From contig CCRI01000006.1 of NCBI GenBank assembly GCA_000985875.1, positions 62,001 through 126,000 of the forward strand: DNA of 64,000 nucleotides, in the 5' to 3' direction. Positions 50,931 to 61,168 of the stretch are shown here, piece by piece. The notes under the pieces were generated by a model. The model had not been told where the DNA came from. It did not search any database and worked only from the letters and a program-made list of their open reading frames with translations. Source of the DNA: Neorhizobium galegae bv. officinalis (GTDB lineage Bacteria > Pseudomonadota > Alphaproteobacteria > Rhizobiales > Rhizobiaceae). Both the position numbers and the translations under genes were made by a program. Position 1 is the first letter of the stretch. Each line of letters begins with the position of its first letter.

Positions 50931-51104
50931 GAAATGTCAAACTGCAGCCGGCGCCGGTTCCGGTGGAGGTCGAGTGGCACCGCCCAGTCAGATGTTGGAT
51001 GGGGCTGGCGATGCGCATAGTGCCATTGCCCGCGGAGTGCGAAGCGCTCCGCCGCCTCTCAGGTAAAGCGAGAAGAGATCAGACTCGATCAGGCCGCGGC
51101 CTGA

Positions 51105-53180
51105 TTATCGCCGCCCGAACCTTAGATCCGTCTCGATATCCGCCTTCTGCCCCAGCCTCGTCTTGTAGACTTGATAGTTCTCCATCACCCGCTGCACGTA
51201 GTTGCGGGTTTCGGGGAAGGGGATGCGCTCGATCCAGTCGACGACCTCGTCGAGAGACTTGCCGCGCGGGTCGCCGTAGCGGGTGATCCATTCGGGCACG
51301 CGTTTCGGGCCGGCATTGTAGGCGATGAAGGTGAGGATGTAGGAGCCGCCGAACGTGTCGATCTGTTCGCCGAGATAATGGGCGCCGAGGGTGGCGTTGT
51401 AGCCCGCATCCGTGGTCAGCCGCGCCGCCGCATAGGTTAGTCCGTGGCGCTTTGCGACGCCCTGCGCTGTGCCGGGCAGGATCTGCAACAGGCCGCGGGC
51501 GTTGGCGGGCGAAACCGCGCCCGGGTTGAAGGCGCTTTCCTGGCGCGCGATCGCATAGGCGAGCGCCTTGCCGGAACCTTCGATATCGGCACCGGCCGGG
51601 ATGACGCCGATCGGGAAGGCGAGCGCCGCCACATCGATGCCGCGGCTGAAGGCGGCCTTGCCGATCTGCAGCGACAGGGCGTGATTGTCTTCCGATTCGG
51701 CCCTTGCCGCGAGAATTGCGAGTTCTCCCGGGCTGGTCATCTCTTCCGCCAGCGCGCGATAGAGCACGGCCGCGCGTTTGCCGTGGCCGGCATCTTCCAG
51801 CCTTGCGATCGCCCGCACGGCTTCGCGGCTTTCGAAATTCTGGCGATCTGTGCCGCTCGGCATGGGGTAGGTGACGTCGAGAGCCTTGAGGTCGAGGCGG
51901 GCGGCGGCAAGCTGGCCGTAGAACGTGCTCGAGAAATGCGCCGCCTTGGTGAAGAATTCCTTGGCATTGCCCGGACCGCCGTCTTCCGCGGCCCGGCCGA
52001 GCCAGTAGAGGGCGCGAGACGCCGAAAGCGGCCTGTTCGAAGTCTCGAGGATCTTGCGGAAATGTTTTTCGGCGGTCGCCGGCTCGTGCATCGCTTGCAG
52101 CGCATACCAGCCGGCGTGGAATTCCGCATCGACGATATCGGTGGAGGAGGCCGCGACATAGTTGGCCGCGGTCCGGTAGGCGAGCTTGAACTCGCCCTGG
52201 TCGGCGAGGCCGCGTGCCACGATGCGCCGCTCGTTCCACCATTCCGTCGTGTTGACCAGCTTTGCCGCGTCGCGCGGGGCCTTTTCGAGCAGGTCCGCAG
52301 CGTCCCGGTATTTGTCCTGCCGCCGCAGGTATTCGATGCGGGCGAAAAGATAGCCGGCGTCGTCCTTCAGGGAACCATCGACGCCGTTCAGCAGCGCCTC
52401 GGCATTCTTGGCATTGCTGATGACGGCGGTCCAGGCCTTGTAGAGCGATTGCGCCTTGCCGAGATCGCCGAAGCGCTTGGCCTGCGCCGCGCGTCCCTTG
52501 TACATCAGGAAGTCCATCCGCGCCTTGTGGTCGGCGGCGGTAAGAAGCGCGGAGAATTCGGCAAGGATTCGATCTTCGGTCGGCTTGTCGAGCGTCTCGG
52601 TGAACCAGATCTGCCGCAGCGGCCGGGCGGCCTCCGTCTGCCTGGCCGATGCGACGAGTGCGCGGGCAAGGATGAGCGTGCCCTCGGTGGTTTCCGGCCG
52701 GGTCGAGCCGAAGGCGGCAAGTACCGTCGAGGCGGGCGGACTTTCGCGGTAAAGCGCGCGTTCGGAATTGGCGCGCAGGCCTCTGAGTCCCGGCCAACCC
52801 TTCAATTCCGTCTGCGCGGCGGCGATCTCGCCTGAGGGAACGCCCAACGCACCGGATGTGGCAATCGCCCAGGTGAGGATATGCCGGTCGAGCGAGCCTT
52901 CGGCGAGGCCGTTGCGTGTGGCAAGGGCGGCGGCGATGTCGTTGCCGGCAAGCGCGTCGAGCCCGGCTTTCAGCTCGGGCGCCACCACCAGCGGACCGGT
53001 CCTCGGGATCGTGCCGGTGACGTCAGGTACCGGCATCGCGGCCGGCATGGTGATCGCCACCGGGTTTTCGGGCTTCATATAGGGAAGGGGGGCCATGCTT
53101 TCGGGCAGCGATGCGGCAAATGCATGCATGCTCGCAGCGCCGAGCCCCAGTGCTGCGAGGATCAGAACAGGCCTGTACAT
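51105..53180 (-). CDS. Soluble lytic murein transglycosylase (Slt-like)
   Basis: Periplasmic peptidoglycan-cleaving enzyme, 691 residues. The signal peptide is near residues 1-23. A long superhelical TPR-like domain (150-500) is followed by the catalytic goose-type domain. E548 in ARQESAFNPGAVSPANARGL is the catalytic acid, followed by LLQILPGTA and YNAGPKRVPEW. It makes anhydro-muropeptides during wall turnover. Alone on the minus strand and divergent from dapA. Confidence 0.93.
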   Translation of the reverse strand: MYRPVLILAALGLGAASMHAFAASLPESMAPLPYMKPENPVAITMPAAMPVPDVTGTIPRTGPLVVAPELKAGLDALAGNDIAAALATRNGLAEGSLDRHILTWAIATSGALGVPSGEIAAAQTELKGWPGLRGLRANSERALYRESPPASTVLAAFGSTRPETTEGTLILARALVASARQTEAARPLRQIWFTETLDKPTEDRILAEFSALLTAADHKARMDFLMYKGRAAQAKRFGDLGKAQSLYKAWTAVISNAKNAEALLNGVDGSLKDDAGYLFARIEYLRRQDKYRDAADLLEKAPRDAAKLVNTTEWWNERRIVARGLADQGEFKLAYRTAANYVAASSTDIVDAEFHAGWYALQAMHEPATAEKHFRKILETSNRPLSASRALYWLGRAAEDGGPGNAKEFFTKAAHFSSTFYGQLAAARLDLKALDVTYPMPSGTDRQNFESREAVRAIARLEDAGHGKRAAVLYRALAEEMTSPGELAILAARAESEDNHALSLQIGKAAFSRGIDVAALAFPIGVIPAGADIEGSGKALAYAIARQESAFNPGAVSPANARGLLQILPGTAQGVAKRHGLTYAAARLTTDAGYNATLGAHYLGEQIDTFGGSYILTFIAYNAGPKRVPEWITRYGDPRGKSLDEVVDWIERIPFPETRNYVQRVMENYQVYKTRLGQKADIETDLRFGRR

Positions 53181-53456
53181 CCGGTAACTCGCGAAAATAG
53201 TCGTCCCCTTATTAGCCGCCAGCCATGTTAACGAAAGCTTACCCCGTTTATGAAAATGCGCGGTTTCTTATATGAGATTCCATATGAAATCCCTGGCACT
53301 TGCGCTTGTCGTCGCTTTCCCGCCGCTTTATGGTGCGCGACCTGAGAGGCTTTCGGGAAAAGATCGGCTGCGTTGCGGCCCGTCCAAATGTCCTGAGTGC
53401 TCCTCATAGTCATGGATTGCGGCAGCAGAATGAACGCTGTCGATTGGGAGTTTTGC

Positions 53457-54341
53457 ATGTTCAAGGGATCGATGCCCGCCCTGGTCACCCCGTTCACCGC
53501 CGATGGTGCCGTGGATGAGCAGGCTTTTGCCGCGCACGCGGATTGGCAGATCGGCGAAGGCAGCAGCGGCCTGGTGCCTGTCGGCACCACCGGTGAATCG
53601 CCGACGCTGAGCCATGACGAGCACAGGCGCGTCGTGGAACTCTGCGTCGAAGTGGCGAAAAAGCGGGTACCCGTGATCGCCGGTGCCGGCTCCAACAATA
53701 CGCGCGAAGCGGTCGAGCTTGCCGTGCATGCGGAAAAGGCCGGCGCCGATGCCGTCCTCGTCGTCACGCCCTATTACAACAAGCCGACCCAGAAGGGCAT
53801 GATCGCACATTTTTCGGCGATCGCCGAAGCGACGAAACTGCCGATCATCATCTACAATATCCCGCCGCGTTCGGTCATCGACATGTCGCCGGAAACGATG
53901 GGCGCGCTCGTGAAGGCGCACCGGAACATCGTCGGCGTCAAGGATGCGACCGGCAAGATCGAGCGCGTCTCGGAACAGCGCATCACCTGCGGCAAGGACT
54001 TCGTCCAGCTCTCGGGCGAAGACGCGACAGCGCTCGGCTTCAACGCCCATGGCGGCGTCGGCTGCATCTCGGTGACGGCCAATGTCGCGCCGCGCCTCTG
54101 TGCGGAATTCCAGGCGGCGACGCTTGCCGGCGATTATGCCAAGGCGCTGGAATACCAGGACCGGCTGATGCCGTTGCACAAGGCGATCTTCCTGGAGCCC
54201 GGCCTCTGTGGCGCCAAATACGGCCTCAACCGGATCCGCGGCATGAACCGCACGGTTCGCTCGCCGCTGGTCTCGACGCTGGAGCCGGCAACCGAAGCGG
54301 CGATCGACGCGGCGCTGCGCCACGCCGGCCTCTTGAACTGA
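53457..54341 (+). CDS. dapA: 4-hydroxy-tetrahydrodipicolinate synthase
   Basis: First committed enzyme of lysine/diaminopimelate synthesis. It condenses pyruvate with aspartate semialdehyde in the cytoplasm. 294 residues, normal length. It has [18 protein letters not shown]133 in IIYNIPPRS and the Schiff-base K162 in [11 protein letters not shown] 53457 has a GGGAG site; an upstream ATG at 53397 is less likely. A terminator follows the gene, then smpB. Confidence 0.95.
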   Translation: MFKGSMPALVTPFTADGAVDEQAFAAHADWQIGEGSSGLVPVGTTGESPTLSHDEHRRVVELCVEVAKKRVPVIAGAGSNNTREAVELAVHAEKAGADAVLVVTPYYNKPTQKGMIAHFSAIAEATKLPIIIYNIPPRSVIDMSPETMGALVKAHRNIVGVKDATGKIERVSEQRITCGKDFVQLSGEDATALGFNAHGGVGCISVTANVAPRLCAEFQAATLAGDYAKALEYQDRLMPLHKAIFLEPGLCGAKYGLNRIRGMNRTVRSPLVSTLEPATEAAIDAALRHAGLLN

Positions 54342-54399
54342 GACGCTTCCGCGCTCACCGCTTCACTTTCGGCTCTCGCCGCATTACATAGACAAGTAA

Positions 54400-54433
54400 C
54401 CCCGCTCATAGCCCATGGGCGGGGATTTGTTTT
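54400..54433 (+). terminator. Terminator after dapA
   Basis: CCCCGC, a 13-base loop, GCGGGG, then ATTTGTTTT, between dapA and smpB. Confidence 0.65.
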
Positions 54434-54461
54434 CGGATAAAGGGCGGAACGGAATACACCC

Positions 54462-54938
54462 ATGGCCCCCAAAGGCAGCCAGCGTACGGTCAACAAGATT
54501 GTCGCGGAGAATCGCAAGGCCCGCTACAATTATGAAATCATGGATACCTATGAGGCCGGCCTGGTCCTGACCGGCACGGAGGTCAAGTCTTTGCGCGAAG
54601 GCAAGGCCAATATTGCCGAATCCTATGCCTCCGACGAGGGCAACGAAATCTGGCTGATCAATTCGCATCTGCCGGAATACCTGCAGGCCAACCGCTTCAA
54701 TCACGAACCGCGCCGCCGCCGCAAGCTTCTGCTCTCCAAGCGCGAGATCGGCCGCCTGCGCGCCGGCATCAACCGCGAAGGCATGACGCTGGTGCCGTTG
54801 AAGATCTATTTCAACGAAAAGGGCCGTGCCAAGCTCGAACTCGCGCTCGCCAAGGGCAAGAAGCTGCACGACAAGCGCGAGACGGAGAAGGAACGCGACT
54901 GGAACCGCCAGAAGTCGCGGCTTCTGAAGTCGAACTGA
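54462..54938 (+). CDS. smpB: SsrA-binding protein SmpB
   Basis: Small RNA-binding protein of trans-translation that carries tmRNA to stalled ribosomes, 158 residues. It has the family motifs [32 protein letters not shown], and the basic tail [20 protein letters not shown] that enters the mRNA channel. The tmRNA gene itself is not in this window. Position after dapA is common in Rhizobiaceae. Confidence 0.97.
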   Translation: MAPKGSQRTVNKIVAENRKARYNYEIMDTYEAGLVLTGTEVKSLREGKANIAESYASDEGNEIWLINSHLPEYLQANRFNHEPRRRRKLLLSKREIGRLRAGINREGMTLVPLKIYFNEKGRAKLELALAKGKKLHDKRETEKERDWNRQKSRLLKSN

Positions 54939-55142
54939 TCTCCGCCGGAGTTCGGTGGGGGGCAATGCGGTGCCACAAACTCCGTCATCCTCGGGCTCGA
55001 CCCGAGGACGACGAAGGAGAGGGCAGTCTCCTCCAGGAGCTTCATATCGGCTCGCGCGTGTAGGGGCGGCGTCCCGCTCCAGGAACAAAATCCGCATCCG
55101 CCCGTTGCGTGTGATCTTGGAGCGCGAGCGGGTTATGGGGCG

Positions 55143-56108
55143 ATGACGCGAAAGAAAATCTTCACTTACGTCATGCTGGTCGTCGGCTTCGGGGCTGCCG
55201 GATATCTGCTCTACCATACGTTCCGCGATTTCACGCTGTCCGAGATCGTCGAATCCTTCCGGGCGATCCCGACCGCTAATCTGTTGATGGCGCTGCTCTT
55301 CGCCTTCGGTTCCTATGTCTGCCTCTCGGGCTTCGACTGGGCCGGCGTGCGTTACGTGAAGAACGATCTCGCTTATCCGAAGATAGGGCTTGCCTCGTTC
55401 ATTGCGCTCTCGATCGGCCAGAGCGTCGGGCTTTCCGGCTTGAGCAGCGGCGCATTGCGTTATCGTTATTATGCCCATTGGGGCATGAGCACCGAGGATG
55501 TGGCCAAGATCGTGCTGCTCTCGGGCGTCACTGTCGGCATCGGCATGGCGGTGCTGTCGGGCATCGTCATGATTATCAACCCCGGGGATGCCGCTTCGGT
55601 CCTCGGTTTGAGCGAGGCCGTGATCATCGCGATCGGTTTTGCCTGCCTTGCCGCAACAGCCGGTTACCTGGCGCTCGCGGCTTTCGTGCGCACGCCGCTG
55701 AAGATCCGCTCCTGGACCTTCGAAATGCCGACCCTGAAGATCGCCATTGCCCAGGTGGTGATCGGCACGATCAATTTCGCCCTGGTCTCCGCCTGCCTGC
55801 GCGAGGTCATGGCGGCCACGGCGGATGTAAGTTACCTCAAGGCCGCCACGGCCTTCGTGCTTGCCAACCTCGCAATCCTCATCACCCACGCGCCGGGCGG
55901 TCTCGGCGTGCTGGAAGCGACGGTCCGCCACGTCATGGGCGACCAGGCCTCGATCGGTTCTCTGGTCGCCTTCCGGGTGATCTATTTCTTCATCCCGTTC
56001 TTCATCGGCCTGCCGCTGGCCTTGATCGTCGAAACGGTGTTTCGCGCGAGGAAGGCGAAGCGGCAGTCGCAGTCGGGGCTTGAGTTCACCGAGCCGGCAT
56101 CCGTGTGA
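55143..56108 (+). CDS. Flippase-like membrane protein (UPF0104 / LPG_synthase_TM)
   Basis: Membrane protein of 321 residues with about eight helices, related to the flippase part of MprF. The motifs are GQSVGLSGLSSGALRYRYY and ITHAPGGLGVLEATVRHV. No aminoacyl-transferase domain is present. The second such protein in the window (see 31503) has little detailed likeness beyond the fold. The function could be lipid movement or an unknown one. It stands alone after smpB with a 200-base gap. Confidence 0.85.
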   Translation: MTRKKIFTYVMLVVGFGAAGYLLYHTFRDFTLSEIVESFRAIPTANLLMALLFAFGSYVCLSGFDWAGVRYVKNDLAYPKIGLASFIALSIGQSVGLSGLSSGALRYRYYAHWGMSTEDVAKIVLLSGVTVGIGMAVLSGIVMIINPGDAASVLGLSEAVIIAIGFACLAATAGYLALAAFVRTPLKIRSWTFEMPTLKIAIAQVVIGTINFALVSACLREVMAATADVSYLKAATAFVLANLAILITHAPGGLGVLEATVRHVMGDQASIGSLVAFRVIYFFIPFFIGLPLALIVETVFRARKAKRQSQSGLEFTEPASV

Positions 56109-56126
56109 AGTTGGTGGGTGGCGTCA

Positions 56127-56298
56127 CCCCCCTCTGCCCTGCCGGGCATCTCCCCCTCAAGGGGGGAGATCGGTTGGCGGCGTGCTCACCACTTTCTCTC
56201 TGAGGTCTCACCCTCTGCCACGAAACTTTGGGAGCGGTGGTCATCCCACTTGTAATCTCCCTCCTTGTGGGGGAGATGCCCGGCAGGGCAGAGGGGGG
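56127..56298. repeat. RIME-like element with 44-base inverted arms
   Basis: Two arms of about 44 bases (56127-56170 and 56255-56298) are reverse complements with few mismatches: CCCCCCTCTGCCCTGCCGGG on one side and CCCGGCAGGGCAGAGGGGGG on the other. Each arm has its own hairpin (ATCTCCC...GGGAGAT). It lies between the membrane protein and ada, tail to tail. Confidence 0.7.
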
Positions 56299-56344
56299 TA
56301 TCACAGGGCACAACACCCCGAACGCGCTTGCGCACAGGTGCCCC

Positions 56345-57406
56345 CTAGCCCTTCCCCACCACCATCCGCCGCTCATGCTCCAGCAGCCAGCGCTTGCGCC
56401 ACAGCCCGCCGCCATAACCGGTGAGGCTGCCGTCGGCGCCGATCAGGCGGTGGCAGGGGATGACGATGGCGATCTGGTTGGCACCGTTGGCGCCTGCCAC
56501 CGCGCGGGTTGAGGAGGGGAGGTTGAGTGAGGCGGCGACCGCCCCGTAGGTGGTGGACACCCCGGCAGGGATGGCCCGCAGCGCCTTCAAGACCTGTCGC
56601 TGGAAGGGAGATCCGTGTCCTGCCAGCCGCGTCTTGAAGCCCAGATCCTCGCCGGCGAAATAGGCCTTCAGCTCCGCCTCGATCTGATCGATCGGCGGAT
56701 GGCGTCCCATGACGATGCCGCTGCCCGTGAATTTCTGAAGTTTCCTGATTTCCGCCGGCAGCGCCTTGCGCTCTGCGAATTCGAGCAGGTGCAGCGAATG
56801 CTGATCGGCGATCGCCATCATCGGCCCGATCGGAGTTTCGATCCAGTCTGCCCTGAGCAGCGTCTTGTCACGCAGGTTTGCGGGGGCAGCACCGAACAGC
56901 TTGGTCACCGCGCTGCGGAACCCGCTGCCGGATTCATAGCCGGCATCGAGCTGAGCATCGAGAACGCTCGCGCCTTCCTTCAGCGTCTCGGCCGCCTTGC
57001 CCATCCGCCTGAGCCTGGCGATCTCGAGGAAACTCATGCCGAACTGGCGCTTGAAGGCACGCCGTGCGGTGGAGGGGTCGATGCCGAGCAAAACGACATC
57101 CTCCTCGCTCCAGCGACGGAAGGGCTCCGTATCGAGCGCCGAAAGCAACCGCGTCACCATCGGATCCGCCTCGCCGAATTTCAGCATCGGCCGGCAACGA
57201 CTGCAGGGCCGGAAACCGGCCTCCATGCACTCGGCAATCGTCTCGAAAAAACTGGTGTTTTCCCGCTTCGGCTTGCGGGCGGGACAGGTGAGACGGCAGA
57301 AAATGCCGGTCGTCTTCACCGCCGCCCAGGCAAAACCTTCATAGGAGGCGTCGCGGGCGACCAGCGCTTCGTAAAGAAGATCATCGGAAGGGCGTTCGAA
57401 AAGCAT
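56345..57406 (-). CDS. ada: Ada: methyl-DNA repair protein and transcriptional activator
   Basis: Bifunctional alkylation-response protein, 353 residues. The N-terminal domain has zinc-binding Cys37, Cys41, Cys68 and Cys71, of which Cys37 (GIFCRLTCPARKP) accepts methyl groups from phosphotriesters. It is followed by an AraC helix-turn-helix (WSEEDVVLLGIDPSTARRAFKRQ) and the O6-methylguanine methyltransferase domain with Cys318 in IVIPCHRLIG. The normal arrangement is complete and no domain is missing. It probably induces itself after methylation damage. Confidence 0.95.
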   Translation of the reverse strand: MLFERPSDDLLYEALVARDASYEGFAWAAVKTTGIFCRLTCPARKPKRENTSFFETIAECMEAGFRPCSRCRPMLKFGEADPMVTRLLSALDTEPFRRWSEEDVVLLGIDPSTARRAFKRQFGMSFLEIARLRRMGKAAETLKEGASVLDAQLDAGYESGSGFRSAVTKLFGAAPANLRDKTLLRADWIETPIGPMMAIADQHSLHLLEFAERKALPAEIRKLQKFTGSGIVMGRHPPIDQIEAELKAYFAGEDLGFKTRLAGHGSPFQRQVLKALRAIPAGVSTTYGAVAASLNLPSSTRAVAGANGANQIAIVIPCHRLIGADGSLTGYGGGLWRKRWLLEHERRMVVGKG

Positions 57407-57427
57407 GGATCTTTTCTAGCCCAGAAC

Positions 57428-57458
57428 GAAAAAAGGCGCCGCCGAAAAACGGGCGCCT
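57428..57458 (-). terminator. Terminator of the NYN gene
   Basis: Minus strand: AGGCGCC, 11-base loop, GGCGCCT, then six T. It lies between the NYN gene and ada. Confidence 0.75.
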
Positions 57459-57491
57459 ATTCTTCTTTTTGATATCGCGGATGCCGGATGA

Positions 57492-58067
57492 TCAGAGATC
57501 GGTGGTTTCGGTCGTTTCCGCCGGACGCACCGGGCGTTCGGACGGATCGCGGCCGACTTCCGCCTTCAGCGACACGAGGTCGATGAAATGGTCGGCCTGG
57601 CGGCGCAGGTCGTCGGCGATCATCGGAGGTTGGGTCGCCATGGTCGAAACCACGGAAACCTTGCGGCCTTTCCGCTGCAGCGCTTCCACCAGCGTGGTGA
57701 AGTCGCCGTCGCCGGAAAACAGCACGAGATGATCGACGGTTTCCGACTGTTCCATGGCATCGATCGCAAGTTCGATGTCCATGTTGCCCTTGATCTTGCG
57801 GCGGCCCATCGAGTCGGTAAACTCCTTGGCGGGCTTGGTGACCACCTTGTACCCGTTGTAATCGAGCCAATCGATCAGCGGCCGGATCGAGGAATATTCC
57901 TGGTCTTCTATCAACGCGGTATAGTAATAGGCGCGTAGAAGATAACCGCGCTTCTGAAAAGCCTTGAGCAATTTACGGTAATCGATGTCGAAGCCGAGGC
58001 TTTTCGAAGCAGCGTAAAGATTTGCGCCGTCTATGAAGAGAGCAATCTTCTCCCTTGGGTCAAACAT
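57492..58067 (-). CDS. NYN/LabA-like domain protein (predicted RNase)
   Basis: A 191-residue protein of the PIN-like NYN family. The acidic residues for metal binding are in IALFIDGANLY (D14 region), DIELAIDAM and LFSGDGDFTTLV. The LVLFSGDGDF strand followed by GRKVSVVS is typical. The C-terminal 25 residues (AEVGRDPSERPVRPAETTE) are disordered. It is widely conserved beside rpoZ and rsh in Rhizobiales and divergent from rpoZ here. The RNA target is unknown. Confidence 0.9.
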   Translation of the reverse strand: MFDPREKIALFIDGANLYAASKSLGFDIDYRKLLKAFQKRGYLLRAYYYTALIEDQEYSSIRPLIDWLDYNGYKVVTKPAKEFTDSMGRRKIKGNMDIELAIDAMEQSETVDHLVLFSGDGDFTTLVEALQRKGRKVSVVSTMATQPPMIADDLRRQADHFIDLVSLKAEVGRDPSERPVRPAETTETTDL

Positions 58068-58356
58068 GTGGTCTCCATCCCCTTTTCTTATGAACCTGCT
58101 TGGCAGGTGGAGGCCTGGTCAATATAAGCCGAACCAAATCTCCGGAATAATCCACTACATTACGAACTATTCATATAACTGTCATTTATGGCACGATTCG
58201 TAATAATCCAAGCAGCTTTGGGTTGAAATTCGCGGGCGCCCCCAGAAGACGCGATGCGGCTTGTCAAAAGTCAACTCTCAGGAAAAACTTGAATTTGCCG
58301 CGCAATGGCTGTATCGGGCGTATCAATTCCGAAAATCACCGATCAAAGGACAGGCA

Positions 58357-58764
58357 ATGGCCCGTGTCACAGTAGAAGATTGCATTGACAAAGTCGACAA
58401 CAGGTTCGAACTGGTCCTGCTCGCGAGCCACCGCGCCCGCCAGATCTCGCAGGGCGCCTCGATCACCATCGACCGCGACAATGACAAGAACCCGGTCGTC
58501 GCCCTTCGCGAAATCGCCGATGAGACGCTTTCCCCGGACGACCTCAAGGAAGACCTCATCCATTCGCTGCAGAAGCATGTCGAAGTGGACGAGCCCGAGC
58601 CCGATCCGGCTTCGCTGATCGCTGCCGGAAGCGGGTCGACCGCCTCGGATCGCGACGAGGAAGAAGACGCTCCGGAAGCCGTTACCTTCGACCAGATGTC
58701 GGAAGAGGAACTGCTCGCCGGTATCGAAGGTCTCGTGCCGCCGGAAAAGAGTGACGATTACTAA
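58357..58764 (+). CDS. rpoZ: RNA polymerase omega subunit
   Basis: Small subunit of RNA polymerase, 135 residues. It begins [29 protein letters not shown], the omega signature, with an acidic C-terminal extension ([25 protein letters not shown]) typical of alphaproteobacteria. Omega helps assemble the enzyme and forms part of the ppGpp-binding site. rsh is the next gene, so enzyme and target subunit of the alarmone lie together. AAAGGA precedes ATG 58357. A terminator separates it from rsh. Confidence 0.97.
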   Translation: MARVTVEDCIDKVDNRFELVLLASHRARQISQGASITIDRDNDKNPVVALREIADETLSPDDLKEDLIHSLQKHVEVDEPEPDPASLIAAGSGSTASDRDEEEDAPEAVTFDQMSEEELLAGIEGLVPPEKSDDY

Positions 58765-58829
58765 GCGAAACATTCGCTTAGCAAGTTTTCGTTCATTCTC
58801 TCGCCCTAATCTGCTTGAATGTTTTATGA

Positions 58830-58871
58830 TGGCGGCGCCAACCTTCCCGGTTGGCGCGCCATTTTCTTTTC
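58830..58871 (+). terminator. Terminator between rpoZ and rsh
   Basis: TGGCGGCGCCAACC pairs with GGTTGGCGCGCCA (one bulge), then TTTTCTTTTC. Strong, so rsh probably has its own promoter or needs read-through. Confidence 0.85.
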
Positions 58872-58922
58872 GTCCAGTGCCCATTCGCAGGCACTGAAGC
58901 GGTATCGAGGACATTTTTCAGG

Positions 58923-61139
58923 ATGATGCGGCAATACGAGCTCGTGGAGCGGGTTCAGAAATACAAGCCCGAAGCCAACGAAGCTCTGCTCAACAAGGCC
59001 TATGTCTATGCCATGCAGAAGCATGGTCAGCAGAAACGTGCCAGCGGCGATCCTTACATTTCCCATCCGCTCGAAGTCGCCGCCATCCTTACCGACATGC
59101 ATCTCGACGAGTCGACCATCGCGGTCGCCCTGCTGCACGACACGATCGAGGACACGACCGCCACCCGTGCCGAGATCGACGAACTGTTCGGCGAGGATAT
59201 CGGACGGCTGGTCGAGGGCCTCACCAAGCTGAAACGCCTCGACCTCGTCTCCAAGAAGGCCAAGCAGGCGGAAAACCTGCGCAAGCTGCTGCTCGCCATT
59301 TCCGACGACGTGCGCGTTCTCCTCGTCAAGCTCGCCGACCGCCTGCACAACATGCGCACGCTCGAGCACATGAAGGCCGAGCAGAAGGCCCGCATTTCCG
59401 AAGAGACGATGGATATCTATGCGCCGCTTGCCGGCCGCATGGGCATGCAGGACATGCGCGACGAGCTGGAGGAGCTGTCCTTCCGCTACATGAACCCGGA
59501 AGCCTACGAGACCGTCACCCAGAGGCTTGCCGATCTCGAAGCCCGCAACGAGGGCCTGATCAAGAAGATCGAGGACGAGTTGCGCGAACTGCTGATCGCC
59601 AACGGCCTGAAGGACGCCTTCGTCAAGGGGCGCCAGAAGAAGCCCTATTCGGTCTTCCGCAAGATGCAGTCGAAGTCGCTTTCCTTCGAGCAGCTTTCGG
59701 ACGTCTACGGTTTCCGCATCATCGTCGGCGATATCCCGTCCTGCTATCGGGCGCTCGGCATCGTCCACACCCGCTGGCGCGTCGTGCCCGGACGGTTCAA
59801 GGACTATATCTCGAACCCGAAGCAGAACGACTATCGCTCCATCCACACGACCATCGTCGGCCCCTCGCGCCAGCGCATCGAGCTGCAGATCCGCACCCAG
59901 CTGATGCAGGAGATCGCCGAATACGGGATCGCGGCCCACGCGCTCTATAAGGACGGCAGGGGCGGGGAGCTGCTGCCGAAGGAATCCAACGCCTATTCCT
60001 GGCTGCGGCACACGATCGAGTCGCTTGCCGAAGGTGATAATCCGGAAGAATTCCTGGAGCACACCAAGCTCGAACTGTTCCAGGATCAGGTCTTCTGTTT
60101 CACCCCCAAGGGCAAGCTGATCGCCCTGCCACGCGGCGCCACTCCAATCGATTTCGCCTACGCGGTCCACACCAATATTGGCAACACCACCGTCGGCGCC
60201 AAGATCAACGGCCGGATCATGCCGTTGGTGACGAGGCTCAACAACGGCGACGAGGTGGAGATCATCCGCTCCGGCGTGCAGGTGCCGCCCGCCGCCTGGG
60301 AAGAGATCGTCGTCACCGGCAAGGCGCGCTCGGCGATCCGCCGTGCCACCCGCATGGCGATCCGCAAGCAATATGCCGGCCTTGGTCACCGCATCCTGGA
60401 GCGCACCTTCGAGCGCGCCGGCAAGGTCTTTTCCCGCGAGACGCTGAAACCCGCGCTGCACCGGCTTGCCCACAAGGATGTCGAGGATGCCATCGCCGCC
60501 GTCGGGCGCGGCGAACTCTCCTCGCTCGACGTGCTGCGCGCCGTCTTCCCGGATTACAAGGACGAGCGGGTTACCGTGAAGCCGGCCGCCGACGACGGCT
60601 GGTTCAACATGCCCAGCGCCTCGGGCATGATCTTTAAGCTGCCGAACCAGCGGCGCGTCTCGCCCGAGGAAATCGAGGCCGGTCCCGATCCGCTGCCGAT
60701 CCGCGGCCTTTCCGGCAACCTGCAGGTACGCTTCGCGGCGAGCGGCGCCGTGCCCGGCGACCGCATCGTCGGCATCATGGAAAAGAACAAGGGCATCACC
60801 ATCTACCCGATCCAGGCGTCCGCCCTGCAGCGATTCGATGATCAGCCGGACAGCTGGATCGACGTGCGCTGGGATCTCGACGAGGCCAACAAGTCCCGAT
60901 TCCCCGCCAGGATCGAGGTCAACACGCTGAACGAGCCCGGCACGCTCGCAACCGTCACTCAGACGATCGCCCATCTCGACGTCAACATCCGCACGCTGAC
61001 CATGGGCAGCAACCGCGCCGCCGATTTCTCCGAGATCACCATGGAGGTGGAGGTCTGGGACCTGAGGCAGCTGAACCAGCTGTTGAGCCAGATGAAGGAT
61101 CTCGACTGCGTGGCGAACGTCAAGCGGGTGTATGACTGA
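58923..61139 (+). CDS. rsh: Bifunctional (p)ppGpp synthetase/hydrolase Rsh
   Basis: Stringent-response enzyme of 738 residues, making and breaking ppGpp. The HD hydrolase domain (SHPLEVA, then LLHDTIEDT) is intact. Next come the synthetase domain (YRSIHTTIVG), a TGS domain (VFCFTPKGKLIALPRGATPIDFAY) near residue 390, a helical region and a C-terminal ACT domain (IEVNTLNEPGTLATVTQTIA). Length and domain order are as in other rhizobial Rsh proteins. ATG 58923 or 58926; the first is used. Confidence 0.96.
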   Translation: MMRQYELVERVQKYKPEANEALLNKAYVYAMQKHGQQKRASGDPYISHPLEVAAILTDMHLDESTIAVALLHDTIEDTTATRAEIDELFGEDIGRLVEGLTKLKRLDLVSKKAKQAENLRKLLLAISDDVRVLLVKLADRLHNMRTLEHMKAEQKARISEETMDIYAPLAGRMGMQDMRDELEELSFRYMNPEAYETVTQRLADLEARNEGLIKKIEDELRELLIANGLKDAFVKGRQKKPYSVFRKMQSKSLSFEQLSDVYGFRIIVGDIPSCYRALGIVHTRWRVVPGRFKDYISNPKQNDYRSIHTTIVGPSRQRIELQIRTQLMQEIAEYGIAAHALYKDGRGGELLPKESNAYSWLRHTIESLAEGDNPEEFLEHTKLELFQDQVFCFTPKGKLIALPRGATPIDFAYAVHTNIGNTTVGAKINGRIMPLVTRLNNGDEVEIIRSGVQVPPAAWEEIVVTGKARSAIRRATRMAIRKQYAGLGHRILERTFERAGKVFSRETLKPALHRLAHKDVEDAIAAVGRGELSSLDVLRAVFPDYKDERVTVKPAADDGWFNMPSASGMIFKLPNQRRVSPEEIEAGPDPLPIRGLSGNLQVRFAASGAVPGDRIVGIMEKNKGITIYPIQASALQRFDDQPDSWIDVRWDLDEANKSRFPARIEVNTLNEPGTLATVTQTIAHLDVNIRTLTMGSNRAADFSEITMEVEVWDLRQLNQLLSQMKDLDCVANVKRVYD

Positions 61140-61168
61140 GGGGTGCGGCAAGCTCCCTTACCCGCCAA

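Noticed and set aside
58824..61151. Minus-strand open frame of 775 codons
   Set aside because: Antisense to rsh, which has all its domain motifs on the plus strand.
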